A stretch of 64,000 nt of DNA from an uncultured Coriobacteriaceae bacterium. Lineage in GTDB: Bacteria > Actinomycetota > Coriobacteriia > Coriobacteriales > Coriobacteriaceae. Of this stretch, positions 1 through 7,817 are shown one piece after another. Below the pieces are notes generated by a model, which saw only the letters and a program-made list of their open reading frames with translations, did no database searches and was not told the DNA's origin. The position numbers and the translations under genes were made by a program. The stretch is from positions 1 to 64,000 of the forward strand of contig CASEER010000005.1 in the NCBI GenBank assembly GCA_949287085.1, read 5' to 3'. The number at the start of each line of letters is the position of its first letter. Position 1 is the stretch's first letter.

Positions 1-1134
1 AACGACGTCATCCGCGCCATAGTCATGGAAGGCTACCACGGCTACAAGATGGCAGGTGTCCTTGGCATCCCCTTTGGCCTTGAGGGCTTCATCCCAAAAT
101 ACCACTACCGCAACGTGGAACTGACCCCTGACAAGGTGCGCGACATACACCTCTTTGGCGGCACAACCCTCGGTTCCTCCCGCGGCCCCCAGGATCCCGC
201 GGCCATCGTGGACACCCTCGAGCGCAGCAACGTGTGCATGCTCTTCATCATTGGCGGCGACGGCACCATGCGTGCAGCCAAGGCCATCTACAACGAAATC
301 ACTGCCAGAAATCTCAAGATAGCGGTTGTCGGCATCCCCAAGACCATCGACAACGACATAAGCTTCATTCCCCAGTCCTTCGGCTTCGAGACAGCCGTCT
401 CCAAGGCAACAGAGGCCATCGAATGCGCCCACACAGAGGCCCTTGGCGCCCCCTACGGTGTTGGCATAGTGAAGCTCATGGGCAGAGAATCCGGCTTTAT
501 CGCGGCCAGGGCTACCCTTGCCATGAAGGAAGTGAACTACGTGCTCATCCCCGAAGCACCCTTCACCCTTGACGGCCCGGGAGGCCTCCTCCAGGCTCTC
601 GAGCAGCGCCTGAAGGATCGCGGGCACGCAGTCATCGTGGTTGCCGAGGGCGCAGGCCAGCAGGCGCGTCGTCCCGGTGATGGCGGCGAGAAGCGGGCGC
701 GCGGGCAAGAGGGTCAGCAGGGCCAGGGCGGCTCGCGTCGTCGACGCCGCCATCTGTCGAGCGAGGAGCGCGAGAGCGCATTCCTGAGCGCTGCGGCGCG
801 CGAGAACCAGCGTGGCTCGGGCGATGCTGCTGAGGACTCGGGTCAGGGGAATGGCCGTGCGCGGAGGCGCCATCACACGTCGGCAACGCAGCGCCCCGAT
901 GTTCGTGGTGACGGACAGGCGTCTGTGTCGCGCAAGCCGGACGTGCCGTCGGTGGCGAGCCAGGTTGCCGATGGCGATGTAAAGGTGTCGCGTCGCCGTC
1001 CGGGCGATGGCGGGGGTGCGCGCCGCGATGCCGCGAACGCGCAGGATGCGCCAAACCAGAATGGCGAGCGCGCAGAGGGGCAGGCTCCCAAGAGGCGCCG
1101 GCGCCGTCGTCCTCGTTCTAAGCCGCAGGAGTAA
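1..1134 (+). CDS. Partial ATP-type phosphofructokinase fused in frame to an unrelated basic tail (probable chimera)
   Basis: The frame is open from base 1 (NDVIRAIV precedes the ATG at 25), so the 5' end lies outside the window and the ATG at 25 is internal. Residues 1-212, counted from that ATG, look like a group III/plant-type 6-phosphofructokinase. Visible motifs are GGDGT (nucleotide binding, ATP type), PKTIDND (catalytic loop) and MGRESGFIA. From about residue 213 (nt ~660) the family match stops. The rest is a low-complexity Gly/Arg/Gln-rich basic tail ending in KRRRRRRPRSKPQE, like the C-terminal tails of DEAD-box RNA helicases. The PFK half uses ATA (five times), AGA and AGG, which are rare in the other genes here. 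The joint product therefore looks like a misassembly or recombination chimera. The helicase-tail identity is a guess from composition. Confidence 0.6.
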   Translation, partial: NDVIRAIVMEGYHGYKMAGVLGIPFGLEGFIPKYHYRNVELTPDKVRDIHLFGGTTLGSSRGPQDPAAIVDTLERSNVCMLFIIGGDGTMRAAKAIYNEITARNLKIAVVGIPKTIDNDISFIPQSFGFETAVSKATEAIECAHTEALGAPYGVGIVKLMGRESGFIAARATLAMKEVNYVLIPEAPFTLDGPGGLLQALEQRLKDRGHAVIVVAEGAGQQARRPGDGGEKRARGQEGQQGQGGSRRRRRHLSSEERESAFLSAAARENQRGSGDAAEDSGQGNGRARRRHHTSATQRPDVRGDGQASVSRKPDVPSVASQVADGDVKVSRRRPGDGGGARRDAANAQDAPNQNGERAEGQAPKRRRRRRPRSKPQE

Positions 1135-1242
1135 GGCACTGCCGGGCGTGACGCTGCCAATGTGACGGCGTTGCGCTCGGCTGTTTTGTTACGGGTGATT
1201 GGGGTAGGAACCTTGGCACACCGCTGCGTGGAAGGGGGTGCC

Positions 1243-2076
1243 ATGGATCTGCATGCGCAGGCAAACCAAGCGGCCGATGCGTCGTGGGTGCATTGGTTGC
1301 GGGAGACAGCGCTTGAGGTGATTGCGCCAACCCGTTGTGCGGGCTGCGAGCGGCCGGGCGTGCTGATTTGCGATGACTGTCTTGAGCATATGACACCTAT
1401 TGACCCGGTGCATGCGTGCACGCGCTGCGGTGCGCCGTTTGGCGACCTTCTGTGCACCGAGTGCGCAGGGCGCGAGAATGACGAATCTGCTGGTGAAAGC
1501 CTGCAGCGAGCGTCCGCCGCAGGCCGTGTGGCAGCGCAGCAGGCGCATAGCAATGACGCTGCGGGCCGTTGTCTTGCGGCGACGGTCTTCGAAGGCCCTG
1601 TTCCTCGCATTATTCGTGCTTACAAAGATGCCGGCGAACGCCGGCTTGCCCAGCCCATTGCCGAGCTCATGCTTGATGCGGCGGAGCATGCTGAGGCCAC
1701 GGCTCCCGAGCGGTACGGCGGCCTGCTTCTGGCGGCGGATGCGGTCACCTTTGTACCGGTAACGGCTGCGGCATTTGCGCGGCGCGGGTTTGATCACATG
1801 GAGCTTATAGCGGCGGCGTTTGCGCAGATGGCGGGCCTTCCGGTTATGGATGCGCTGGTAAAGCACGGCCATGGCGACCAGCGCGCGCTCGGCCGGGCCG
1901 AACGTCAAGCATATGCGCAGGGTGTGTACGAGGTCGTTGAGCCCGTTGCAGGCAAGCGTCTGCTCCTTCTTGACGACGTCATCACAACGGGTGCCACCAC
2001 GCGTGCGGTGCGCGCCGCGCTCTTGGGTGCGGGCGCTGCGGCCGTCGATGTGCTTGCGCTCGCGCGTGTTTGGTAG
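1243..2076 (+). CDS. comF: ComF family phosphoribosyltransferase-like protein
   Basis: This 277-residue protein has the two ComF hallmarks. The first is an N-terminal cysteine-rich zinc module with CxxC pairs (Cys32/35, 43/46, 59/62, 71/74). The second is a C-terminal type I PRTase signature, LLLLDDVITTGAT, at about residues 240-252, which binds the ribose-5-phosphate of PRPP-like ligands. ComF proteins support DNA uptake and processing in competent bacteria, and many genomes keep them without known competence. The frame opens with a GTG at 1162, but the ATG at 1243 is preferred because GAAGGGGG lies just upstream and the first recognisable domain starts soon after. It follows the basic-tail ORF on the same strand. 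A C-terminal helicase tail before comF would be consistent with an ordinary gene pair disrupted by the PFK joint. Confidence 0.85.
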   Translation: MDLHAQANQAADASWVHWLRETALEVIAPTRCAGCERPGVLICDDCLEHMTPIDPVHACTRCGAPFGDLLCTECAGRENDESAGESLQRASAAGRVAAQQAHSNDAAGRCLAATVFEGPVPRIIRAYKDAGERRLAQPIAELMLDAAEHAEATAPERYGGLLLAADAVTFVPVTAAAFARRGFDHMELIAAAFAQMAGLPVMDALVKHGHGDQRALGRAERQAYAQGVYEVVEPVAGKRLLLLDDVITTGATTRAVRAALLGAGAAAVDVLALARVW

Positions 2077-2492
2077 CGCGCTGCGGCGACCTCGGCTGAT
2101 TTGTATGACGTTGCAGCGGGTCCGGAAGTGAAACCCCAAGCAAAGAGGTGGTGTTGTATAATTCCCCTCGTCCTCCCAGGCTGTGGTTGCGGGCGTGCCC
2201 CGCACGCCCTAGTCCATGACAGACGCGGTCAAAAGGACCCACGTAAGCACGCATGTGCGCACGCGTGCGATCATGGCGCGTCCTAGAGGTAAGTCGCACC
2301 GTCCGTTAGTGAGGGGCAATTCCGCCCCGCGGGCGAGCGGGCAAGTCGTGATGCCGCTGCGGCGGTTGAGCAAACGTCCCGGTGCGCAGGTGTGGGGGAA
2401 AAGACCAGGTCAGCTGGGGGACAAACGACAACAACCGCTTTGGCGGAGAAGTATAGCAGGCGCTCTCGCAGCGCGTAACAGAAGGCAGGCAT
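2077..2492. other. Intergenic region between comF and the lipoprotein gene
   Basis: These 416 bases hold no convincing gene. The small ORFs here lack ribosome sites and family-like sequence. A perfect TATAAT lies at 2157-2162 without a good -35 at 16-18 bases, so it is only a possible promoter. A purine-rich GAAGGCAGG at 2481-2489 serves the downstream lipoprotein gene. Confidence 0.5.
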
Positions 2493-2495
2493 GTG

Positions 2496-3491
2496 ATGTC
2501 GAACGGGTTCAGGTCCAAAATCGCGCAGGTAGTAGCAGGTGTTGCTGCCGTGGCACTCGTGTTTGGGCTTGGAGGCTGCTCGCTGGGCACGCCGTCGTTG
2601 GACGAAGCATCCAACGACAAAACGCAGCAAACAATTGACGACAGCGTGCTGGTGCAGCCGGGCACGCTGACCGTCGCGCTCGATACGAGCGATGCCCCGC
2701 AGGCCATTACGGCAAGCGACGGAACGCTCCAGGGGTACGAGGTCGACGTTGCCTCGGCGCTGGCCGAGCACATGGGGCTCAAGGCGGCATTGGTGAGCGC
2801 GTCCTCGCCGTCGTCAGCCCTTGGAGACAAGAAGGCCGACATCTACCTGGGTGCTACGTCAACCGATGAGTCGGACGATATTTCTGTTGAGGGCGAGCTT
2901 TTCCAGAACGCCACGGCGATTTTTGGGACGAGCAGCGGCGATGCCCCGTCGTCCACCATTACGGCGTCCGACCTTGCCAACGCGCGCGTGGGCGTTCAGG
3001 AAGGCTCCGCGTCGCAAGAGGCGCTGGCCGGAGTGGGTGTTACGGCAAGCACCACCTACAACAACGTGAACGAGTGCTTCGAGGCGCTGGCCTCGGGCGA
3101 GGTCGATTACGTGGCGTGCGACGCCACCGCCGGCGGGTACCTGGCGCGCTCATACGACGGTATGTTCTTCGCGGGCGTCATCAGCTCGTCCACGTCGTAC
3201 GGCATTGCCTATCGTTCGGATGCCACGGGCTTACTTGAAGACGTGAGCAGCACGTTTGATTCGCTTGCCGCCGATGGCACGCTCGATGCGATCCATCAGA
3301 TCTGGTATGGTCCGGTGCCGCTGAACCTGTCGAGCGAGCTGGTGTCGGGCGTAACGCTGCCCGCAGATGACAAGGACGATTCCAACTCGTCTGATGATGC
3401 AAATTCGTCTGACGGCGCAAGCTCGTCGGACAACGCGGGCTCTTCAGACGGCATGCCCAAGATTACCGAAGACATCAACAGCCTCGATTAA
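2496..3491 (+). CDS. Periplasmic-binding-type lipoprotein (amino-acid ABC transporter family)
   Basis: The N-terminus is a lipoprotein signal peptide: basic MSNGFRSK, a hydrophobic stretch, then lipobox LGGC with Cys28 as the lipidation site. The body matches family 3 solute-binding proteins (polar amino-acid type), with LTVALDTSDAPQAI, GYEVDVASALAEHMG, a central domain-crossover segment and YDGMFFAGVI. The last ~45 residues are a Ser/Asp/Asn-rich linker-like tail ending in SDGMPKITEDINSLD, which is unusual for this family. No permease or ATPase gene is adjacent, so the transporter partner and substrate are unknown. It may be an orphan sensor or partner of a distant permease. GTG at 2493 directly precedes ATG 2496; the latter has better spacing from GAAGGCAGG. 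Confidence 0.75.
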   Translation: MSNGFRSKIAQVVAGVAAVALVFGLGGCSLGTPSLDEASNDKTQQTIDDSVLVQPGTLTVALDTSDAPQAITASDGTLQGYEVDVASALAEHMGLKAALVSASSPSSALGDKKADIYLGATSTDESDDISVEGELFQNATAIFGTSSGDAPSSTITASDLANARVGVQEGSASQEALAGVGVTASTTYNNVNECFEALASGEVDYVACDATAGGYLARSYDGMFFAGVISSSTSYGIAYRSDATGLLEDVSSTFDSLAADGTLDAIHQIWYGPVPLNLSSELVSGVTLPADDKDDSNSSDDANSSDGASSSDNAGSSDGMPKITEDINSLD

Positions 3492-3573
3492 CAGGCAGGT
3501 CACAGAGTAAGGCAGCAGAACGACGTCACAGAACCGGGCCGCAGAACAGCGCTTGAGGCAATGCGCATCAGAT

Positions 3574-3616
3574 AGCCGGGCGGGGTGCTCATACGGTACG
3601 AGCGCCCCGCCCGGCT
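3574..3616. terminator. Strong GC hairpin after the lipoprotein gene
   Basis: AGCCGGGCGGGG at 3574 pairs with CCCCGCCCGGCT ending at 3616; the inner TGCTC/GAGCG bases largely extend the stem. There is no long T-run, so it could be a terminator of limited strength or an mRNA 3' stabiliser. Confidence 0.6.
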
Positions 3617-3751
3617 TATCATGGCGCGCACCAACGTGCGCGGTCATTTCGACGAACGGGCCAATCGGTAGTCTCAATGGCGCGCGGGATGCAGCTCCAA
3701 CGATTGGGTACAAACAACATACGTACTGTCCCCGGATAGATAGGAGCACAT

Positions 3752-4336
3752 ATGGATATCACGGTCTCGGGACGTAAGACCACGGTAACTGATGCTCTGC
3801 GTGCACGTGTTGAAGAAAAGGTAGGCGAGGCGCTCAAGGTATTTGATATCGAGCCCATGACTGCCGACGTTGTTCTCCGTTACGAAAAGAACCCTTCCAT
3901 CCCCGAACCGGCCATCGTCGAGGTCACCGTGCGCGCACGCGGCTCGGTGATTCGCGTGGCCGAGCACGGCGCCGATATGTACGCCGCCATCGATCTGGCC
4001 GCCGACAAGGTCACGCGTCAGCTGCGCAAGTTCAAGACCAAGGTGGTCGACAACCGTCAACAGGGGCCCTCGGCAGCCGAGGTGGCCCCCATTGAGCCGG
4101 TTGAGGACCTGGCGGACCTGCTGTTGCCGGAAGACGAAGACGACCAGCTCGTGCGCGAGAAGATCATCGACATCACGCCGATGACCGAGGAGCAGGCGCT
4201 CGTGCAGACCGATCTCTTGGGTCACGACTTCTATGTGTTTGAAAACGCCACAACCGGCCTCATCAATGTGGTGTATCACCGTAAGAATGGTGGATATGGC
4301 ATCATCAAGCCTAAGATTGAGAGCTTAGACGAGTAA
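3752..4336 (+). CDS. hpf: Long-form ribosome hibernation-promoting factor
   Basis: At 194 residues this is the long HPF (RaiA/YfiA family) that drives 100S ribosome dimers in stationary phase. The N-terminal S30AE domain starts MDITVSGRKTTVTDALRARVEEKV and binds the decoding region of the 30S subunit. An acidic linker around residues 108-135 leads to the C-terminal dimerisation domain with ALVQTDLLGHDFYVFEN and VVYHRKNGGYGIIKP. AGGAG (3742-3746) lies at good spacing before the ATG. It is monocistronic: a hairpin precedes it at 3574-3616 and an intrinsic terminator follows at 4363-4396. Confidence 0.95.
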   Translation: MDITVSGRKTTVTDALRARVEEKVGEALKVFDIEPMTADVVLRYEKNPSIPEPAIVEVTVRARGSVIRVAEHGADMYAAIDLAADKVTRQLRKFKTKVVDNRQQGPSAAEVAPIEPVEDLADLLLPEDEDDQLVREKIIDITPMTEEQALVQTDLLGHDFYVFENATTGLINVVYHRKNGGYGIIKPKIESLDE

Positions 4337-4362
4337 AATACGTCTACTGCATGCGTAGAGGC

Positions 4363-4396
4363 GGGCGGCTATCGCAGCGGTAGCCGCCCTTTTTTT
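4363..4396 (+). terminator. Intrinsic terminator of hpf
   Basis: GGGCGGCTA and TAGCCGCCC form a 9-bp perfect stem around a 9-base loop, followed directly by seven T residues. Confidence 0.92.
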
Positions 4397-4411
4397 GAGA
4401 AAGGCTGGCCG

Positions 4412-5362
4412 ATGAGCACTGCCGCGTCCGAAGGGTACACGAACCGCTGCCGTATTGCGGTCGATACCTGCTGCGACCTCACGCCCGAGATCGCAGCGAC
4501 CCTCGATGTGGACATCCTGGGCTTCCCGTACATCTTGGATGGGGAGGAAAAAGCCGACGACATCTGGACCTCGATGACGCCCAAGTGGTTCTACGACCAG
4601 ATCCGCAACGGCGTGAAGGCCTCGACGGCGGCGATTTCGGTCGGGCGCTACCTGGAGTACTTTACCGAGTGTGCCGAGGAGGGCACGCCCACGGTGTACC
4701 TGGCGTTTACGTCGGCGCTGTCGTCAAGCTACGAGCACGCGTGCATGGCGGCGGACGAGGTGCGCGCCAAGTACCCCGATTTTGAGCTGTATGTGGTTGA
4801 CAACGCGCTGCCCTGCGCGTGCGGCGAGCTGCTGGCGCTCGAGGCCGTGCGCCAACGCGCGGCGGGCCTTACGGCAGCGCAGCTGGCGCAGTGGGCAAAC
4901 GAGGCCAAGACCTATGTGCACGGCTACTTTACGCTCGACAGCCTTGATTCGCTCGCAGCGGGCGGGCGCATCCCGCCGGCGGCTGCGCAGCTGTCGAGCA
5001 AGCTCGACATCAAGGCAAATCTTTCGTTTGACCTGGCCGGCTCGTTAACGCTTACGGGCGTCAACCGCGGGCGTAAGAAGGCGCTCAAGTCGCTCGTCAA
5101 GGCGTTTAAGGAGAACTACGTCTTGGACCCCAACCTGCCCATGACCATCGTGACCGCCGACTGCGAGAAAGACGGCGATTGGCTTGAGGCAGCCATCCGC
5201 AAAGAAGACGGCTGCGCCGACCTGACCATCATTCGCGGTGCGGTGGGCCCCACCATTGGCGCGCATGTGGGACCGGGCATGGTTGCCGTGATTTTTTGGG
5301 GTAAGAACCGTGCGGACAAGGCGTCGCTCACGGATCGCATCGCCCGCAAGGTACGAGGCTAA
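4412..5362 (+). CDS. DegV family fatty-acid-binding protein
   Basis: This 316-residue protein matches the DegV/FakB family, with a VDTCCDLTPEIA opening, a FTSALSSSYEHA serine-rich ligand motif and TLDSLDSLAAGGRIPP (LEYLKKGGRI-type) in the middle. The C-terminal GPTIGAHVGPGMVAVIFWG segment is the conserved GxHxGPG element. FakB proteins hold a fatty acid while the kinase FakA phosphorylates it for phospholipid synthesis or exchange. No fakA lies nearby, so the specific role is inferred from the family. The gene starts 15 bases after the hpf terminator T-run, so its promoter is either upstream of that terminator or overlaps it. Confidence 0.88.
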   Translation: MSTAASEGYTNRCRIAVDTCCDLTPEIAATLDVDILGFPYILDGEEKADDIWTSMTPKWFYDQIRNGVKASTAAISVGRYLEYFTECAEEGTPTVYLAFTSALSSSYEHACMAADEVRAKYPDFELYVVDNALPCACGELLALEAVRQRAAGLTAAQLAQWANEAKTYVHGYFTLDSLDSLAAGGRIPPAAAQLSSKLDIKANLSFDLAGSLTLTGVNRGRKKALKSLVKAFKENYVLDPNLPMTIVTADCEKDGDWLEAAIRKEDGCADLTIIRGAVGPTIGAHVGPGMVAVIFWGKNRADKASLTDRIARKVRG

Positions 5363-5498
5363 GTATCCGCGGCACCGCGTATGTCCGGTCATTGCTGGCT
5401 GGCGCACCCAAGCGGCGCCCCGTCTCGCTGAGCGTGGAGCAAGGCGCCACCGTATTCATCGCATCGCTCAAGGCATGCGTTTAACCGAAAGGAACATC

Positions 5499-6641
5499 AT
5501 GGCAGATACCAAACAGCGCGTTGCGTTTATTGGCACGGGAATCATGGGCGCGCCCATTGCGGGGCACATCATGGACGCGGGCTACCCGCTCACGGTGTAC
5601 AACCGTACCAAGGCCAAGGCGCAGCCGCTCATTGACCGCGGTGCCGTGTGGGCAGATTCGGCCGTTGCCGCCGCCTCCGACGCCGACGTGGTCTTTACCA
5701 TGGTTGGGTACCCCGAGGACGTTGAGGAGCTCTACCTGGCAGGCGATGGCCTGCTTACGGCCACCAAGCCGGGCACCATCCTCATCGACCTCACCACGAG
5801 CTTGCCATCGCTTGCGCGCGATATTGCCGAGGCCGCTGCGGTGAGCGACCGCATGGCGTTTGACTGCCCCGTGACGGGCGGCGAGTCCGGGGCCATCGCG
5901 GGTACGCTCACGGCGATCGTGGGCGCAACCGAGCACGATATCGAGCCGGTGCGCGCCCTGCTTGAGACCTTCACGGCGCGCATATTCTGCTTTGGCGGCG
6001 CGGGCAAGGGCCAGGCGGCCAAGCTCACCAACCAGGTGGCGCTCGCCAGCGCCATGGTGGGCATGGCCGACGCGCTGTCGCTCGCCCAGCAGAGCGGCCT
6101 TGACCTTGAGCAGACCCGCCAGATGATCATGAGCGGCACGGGCGCCTCGGGCGCTATGGAGTCGCTTGCCCCCAAGGCGCTCGACGGAGACTGGAAGCCC
6201 GGCTTTAAGGTCAAGCACCTGATCAAGGACATTCGCTTGGCGCTCGATGAGGCCGAGGAGAAGGAGATAGCCCTCCCCGGCACCGATACCGCCTACGCGC
6301 TCTACGACATGCTCGACGCCATTGGCGGCGCCGACCTGGGAACCCAGGCCATTACCCTGCTCTACCAGGAGGAGGGCGAGGCCGTGGCGGCTGGCCTGGA
6401 TTGGTCGCTCTATACCGAGGCCCACGAGCACGACGATGAATGCGGTTGCGGCCACGACCATGGCGACCATGGCGAGGGCTGCGGCTGCGGCCACGACCAT
6501 GGCGACCATGACCACGAGTGCTGCCATGGCGAGGGCCACGGCCATCATCAGGACGGCGATCACGAGTGCTGCCACGGGCATGGTCACGGCCACGACAACG
6601 CAGACGGCCATGAGTGCTGCTGCGGCCACCACGAGGAGTAA
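5499..6641 (+). CDS. 3-hydroxyisobutyrate-dehydrogenase-family NAD(P) oxidoreductase with His/Cys-rich metal-binding-like tail
   Basis: Residues 1-300 are a standard beta-hydroxyacid dehydrogenase (GarR/HIBADH type). They show the Rossmann motif VAFIGTGIMGAPIAGH, the substrate loop DCPVTGGESGA and the catalytic lysine segment KGQAAKLTNQ with Lys175. Residues 309-380 are an extra tail with about 21 His and 11 Cys in 72 residues, built from repeated CGCGHDHGDHGEG and CCHGHGHGH-like units plus many Asp/Glu. Family members normally end near residue 295. The tail resembles Ni/Zn storage segments of HypB, UreE or SlyD. Its role (metal store, metal-sensing regulation or localisation) is inference. 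The ATG at 5499 follows AAAGGAAC; the frame runs 63 codons further upstream without a ribosome site. The next gene starts 6 bases later. Confidence 0.88.
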   Translation: MADTKQRVAFIGTGIMGAPIAGHIMDAGYPLTVYNRTKAKAQPLIDRGAVWADSAVAAASDADVVFTMVGYPEDVEELYLAGDGLLTATKPGTILIDLTTSLPSLARDIAEAAAVSDRMAFDCPVTGGESGAIAGTLTAIVGATEHDIEPVRALLETFTARIFCFGGAGKGQAAKLTNQVALASAMVGMADALSLAQQSGLDLEQTRQMIMSGTGASGAMESLAPKALDGDWKPGFKVKHLIKDIRLALDEAEEKEIALPGTDTAYALYDMLDAIGGADLGTQAITLLYQEEGEAVAAGLDWSLYTEAHEHDDECGCGHDHGDHGEGCGCGHDHGDHDHECCHGEGHGHHQDGDHECCHGHGHGHDNADGHECCCGHHEE

Positions 6642-6647
6642 GCGCCT

Positions 6648-7115
6648 ATGAGCGATCCGGCCTTCATGATCGTCTTCGTCCTGGTCTTTATCTTTAGCAT
6701 CTACCTGGGCTTTAGCGTGGGCTCGCATGCGGGGGAGCGCGCGGTGACGGGACGCGAGTATTGGGCGTATAACCTGTTCGCCGTCGTTGTGTGCATCATT
6801 GCCACGGCGGTGCTCACCCTGGCGCCGCTGTTGTGCGCGGCGCCGCTCGGCTTTTTGGCTGGCTGCCTCACGGGCCTTAAAATGGGCTACGGCGAGTCGA
6901 TCGGTCCGTGGAAGGTGCTCGATCGGTTCTTTAATGTCAACAAGGGTCAGCGCGCCCGCACAGGACGCGCCAGCAGTGCGGCAACGCGGCGTGCCCGCAA
7001 AACCGGTGCATCTGTGCCCGATTTGATGTCGGTTACCAACGATGCGGCGTCGGCCCACAACGCGCACGCCCACGCGCGCCGCGACGGACGCACCGATACA
7101 CAGAATAAGAGGTAG
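6648..7115 (+). CDS. Small membrane protein of unknown function
   Basis: This 155-residue protein is not recognised. It has two predicted membrane segments, roughly residues 5-26 (FMIVFVLVFIFSIYLGF) and 43-75 (NLFAVVVCIIATAVLTLAPLL onward, running into a glycine-rich AGCLTGLKMGYG). A basic, Ala/Ser/Arg-rich cytoplasmic tail follows. It sits 6 bases after the dehydrogenase gene and 6 bases before the next ORF, so the three are probably cotranscribed. AGGAG within the dehydrogenase stop region (6634-6638) can serve as its ribosome site. Confidence 0.65.
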   Translation: MSDPAFMIVFVLVFIFSIYLGFSVGSHAGERAVTGREYWAYNLFAVVVCIIATAVLTLAPLLCAAPLGFLAGCLTGLKMGYGESIGPWKVLDRFFNVNKGQRARTGRASSAATRRARKTGASVPDLMSVTNDAASAHNAHAHARRDGRTDTQNKR

Positions 7116-7121
7116 ATTGAT

Positions 7122-7814
7122 ATGGCAGATAATACCGAGCAACAGCTTAGCCACGAGGAGCTTGCCAAACTGGCCCAGATCGAGCAGGACGCAAGCGCCC
7201 TCGACACGCTGATCGAGGACCTGAGCAGCTCGAGTCGTCGCACGCGCCAGTTTTCGTCCCGTGTGGTGCTTCTGCTGGCCGAGCGCGAGCCCAAACTGCT
7301 GGTTCCGCACATCGACGCCATGATTGACGCGCTGTACCGCCCCGAGGCCCAGACGCGCTGGGAGATCCTCGATGCGCTGACGCTGCTCGTGCCCGAGCAC
7401 GCCAAGGAGATCGGTGCAGCGTACGAAGGTGCCGAGACCGCGCTCTTTGACGAGCTGTCCGCCACGTTGCGGCTTTCGGCGTTCCGCATGCTGTGCACCT
7501 GGGGTGCCACCGAGCGTGGCCGCTCCAAGAAGGTGTGGCCCATTATCGACGAGGCCATCCAGTGCTATCATGGCGACCTTGAGTACCGCGATATGCTGGG
7601 TTGCCTGCACGAGTTTGCCGAAGGCAAGATTGCGGGTAGCGTGGCCGAGGAACTTGCGGCGCGCCTGCACTTTGATGCCGAGAACGGCAAGGGCAGCTAC
7701 CTCAAGGCGCGTTCGCGCGAGATTTACGACCTGCTGGTGAAGCGTTTTAAGCTCGATGCTCCCAAGAAGAAGACGCGCGCCCCAAAGGACGACGCTGAGG
7801 ACGAGGAGGAATAG
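7122..7814 (+). CDS. Helical (HEAT-like) repeat protein of unknown function
   Basis: This 230-residue, largely alpha-helical cytosolic protein has repeated helix pairs such as RTRQFSSRVVLLLAEREPKLLVPHIDAMIDAL and TRWEILDALTLL, typical of HEAT/armadillo folds used for protein-protein contacts. The C-terminus is charged, with a Lys-rich then Asp/Glu-rich run (KKKTRAPKDDAEDEEE). No catalytic motif is visible. It lies between the small membrane protein and the isocitrate-dehydrogenase-type gene with gaps of only 3-6 bases, so it is very likely in the same transcript. Its function is unknown. Confidence 0.7.
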   Translation: MADNTEQQLSHEELAKLAQIEQDASALDTLIEDLSSSSRRTRQFSSRVVLLLAEREPKLLVPHIDAMIDALYRPEAQTRWEILDALTLLVPEHAKEIGAAYEGAETALFDELSATLRLSAFRMLCTWGATERGRSKKVWPIIDEAIQCYHGDLEYRDMLGCLHEFAEGKIAGSVAEELAARLHFDAENGKGSYLKARSREIYDLLVKRFKLDAPKKKTRAPKDDAEDEEE

Positions 7815-7817
7815 CTC

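Noticed and set aside
25-27. The ATG at 25 as the true start of phosphofructokinase
   Set aside because: Upstream codons from base 1 encode NDVIRAIV, part of the conserved PFK N-terminal region, so the gene begins before the window.
2216-2638. A 140-codon ORF spanning the lipoprotein signal region
   Set aside because: It overlaps the lipoprotein coding start in another frame and lacks any recognisable domain.
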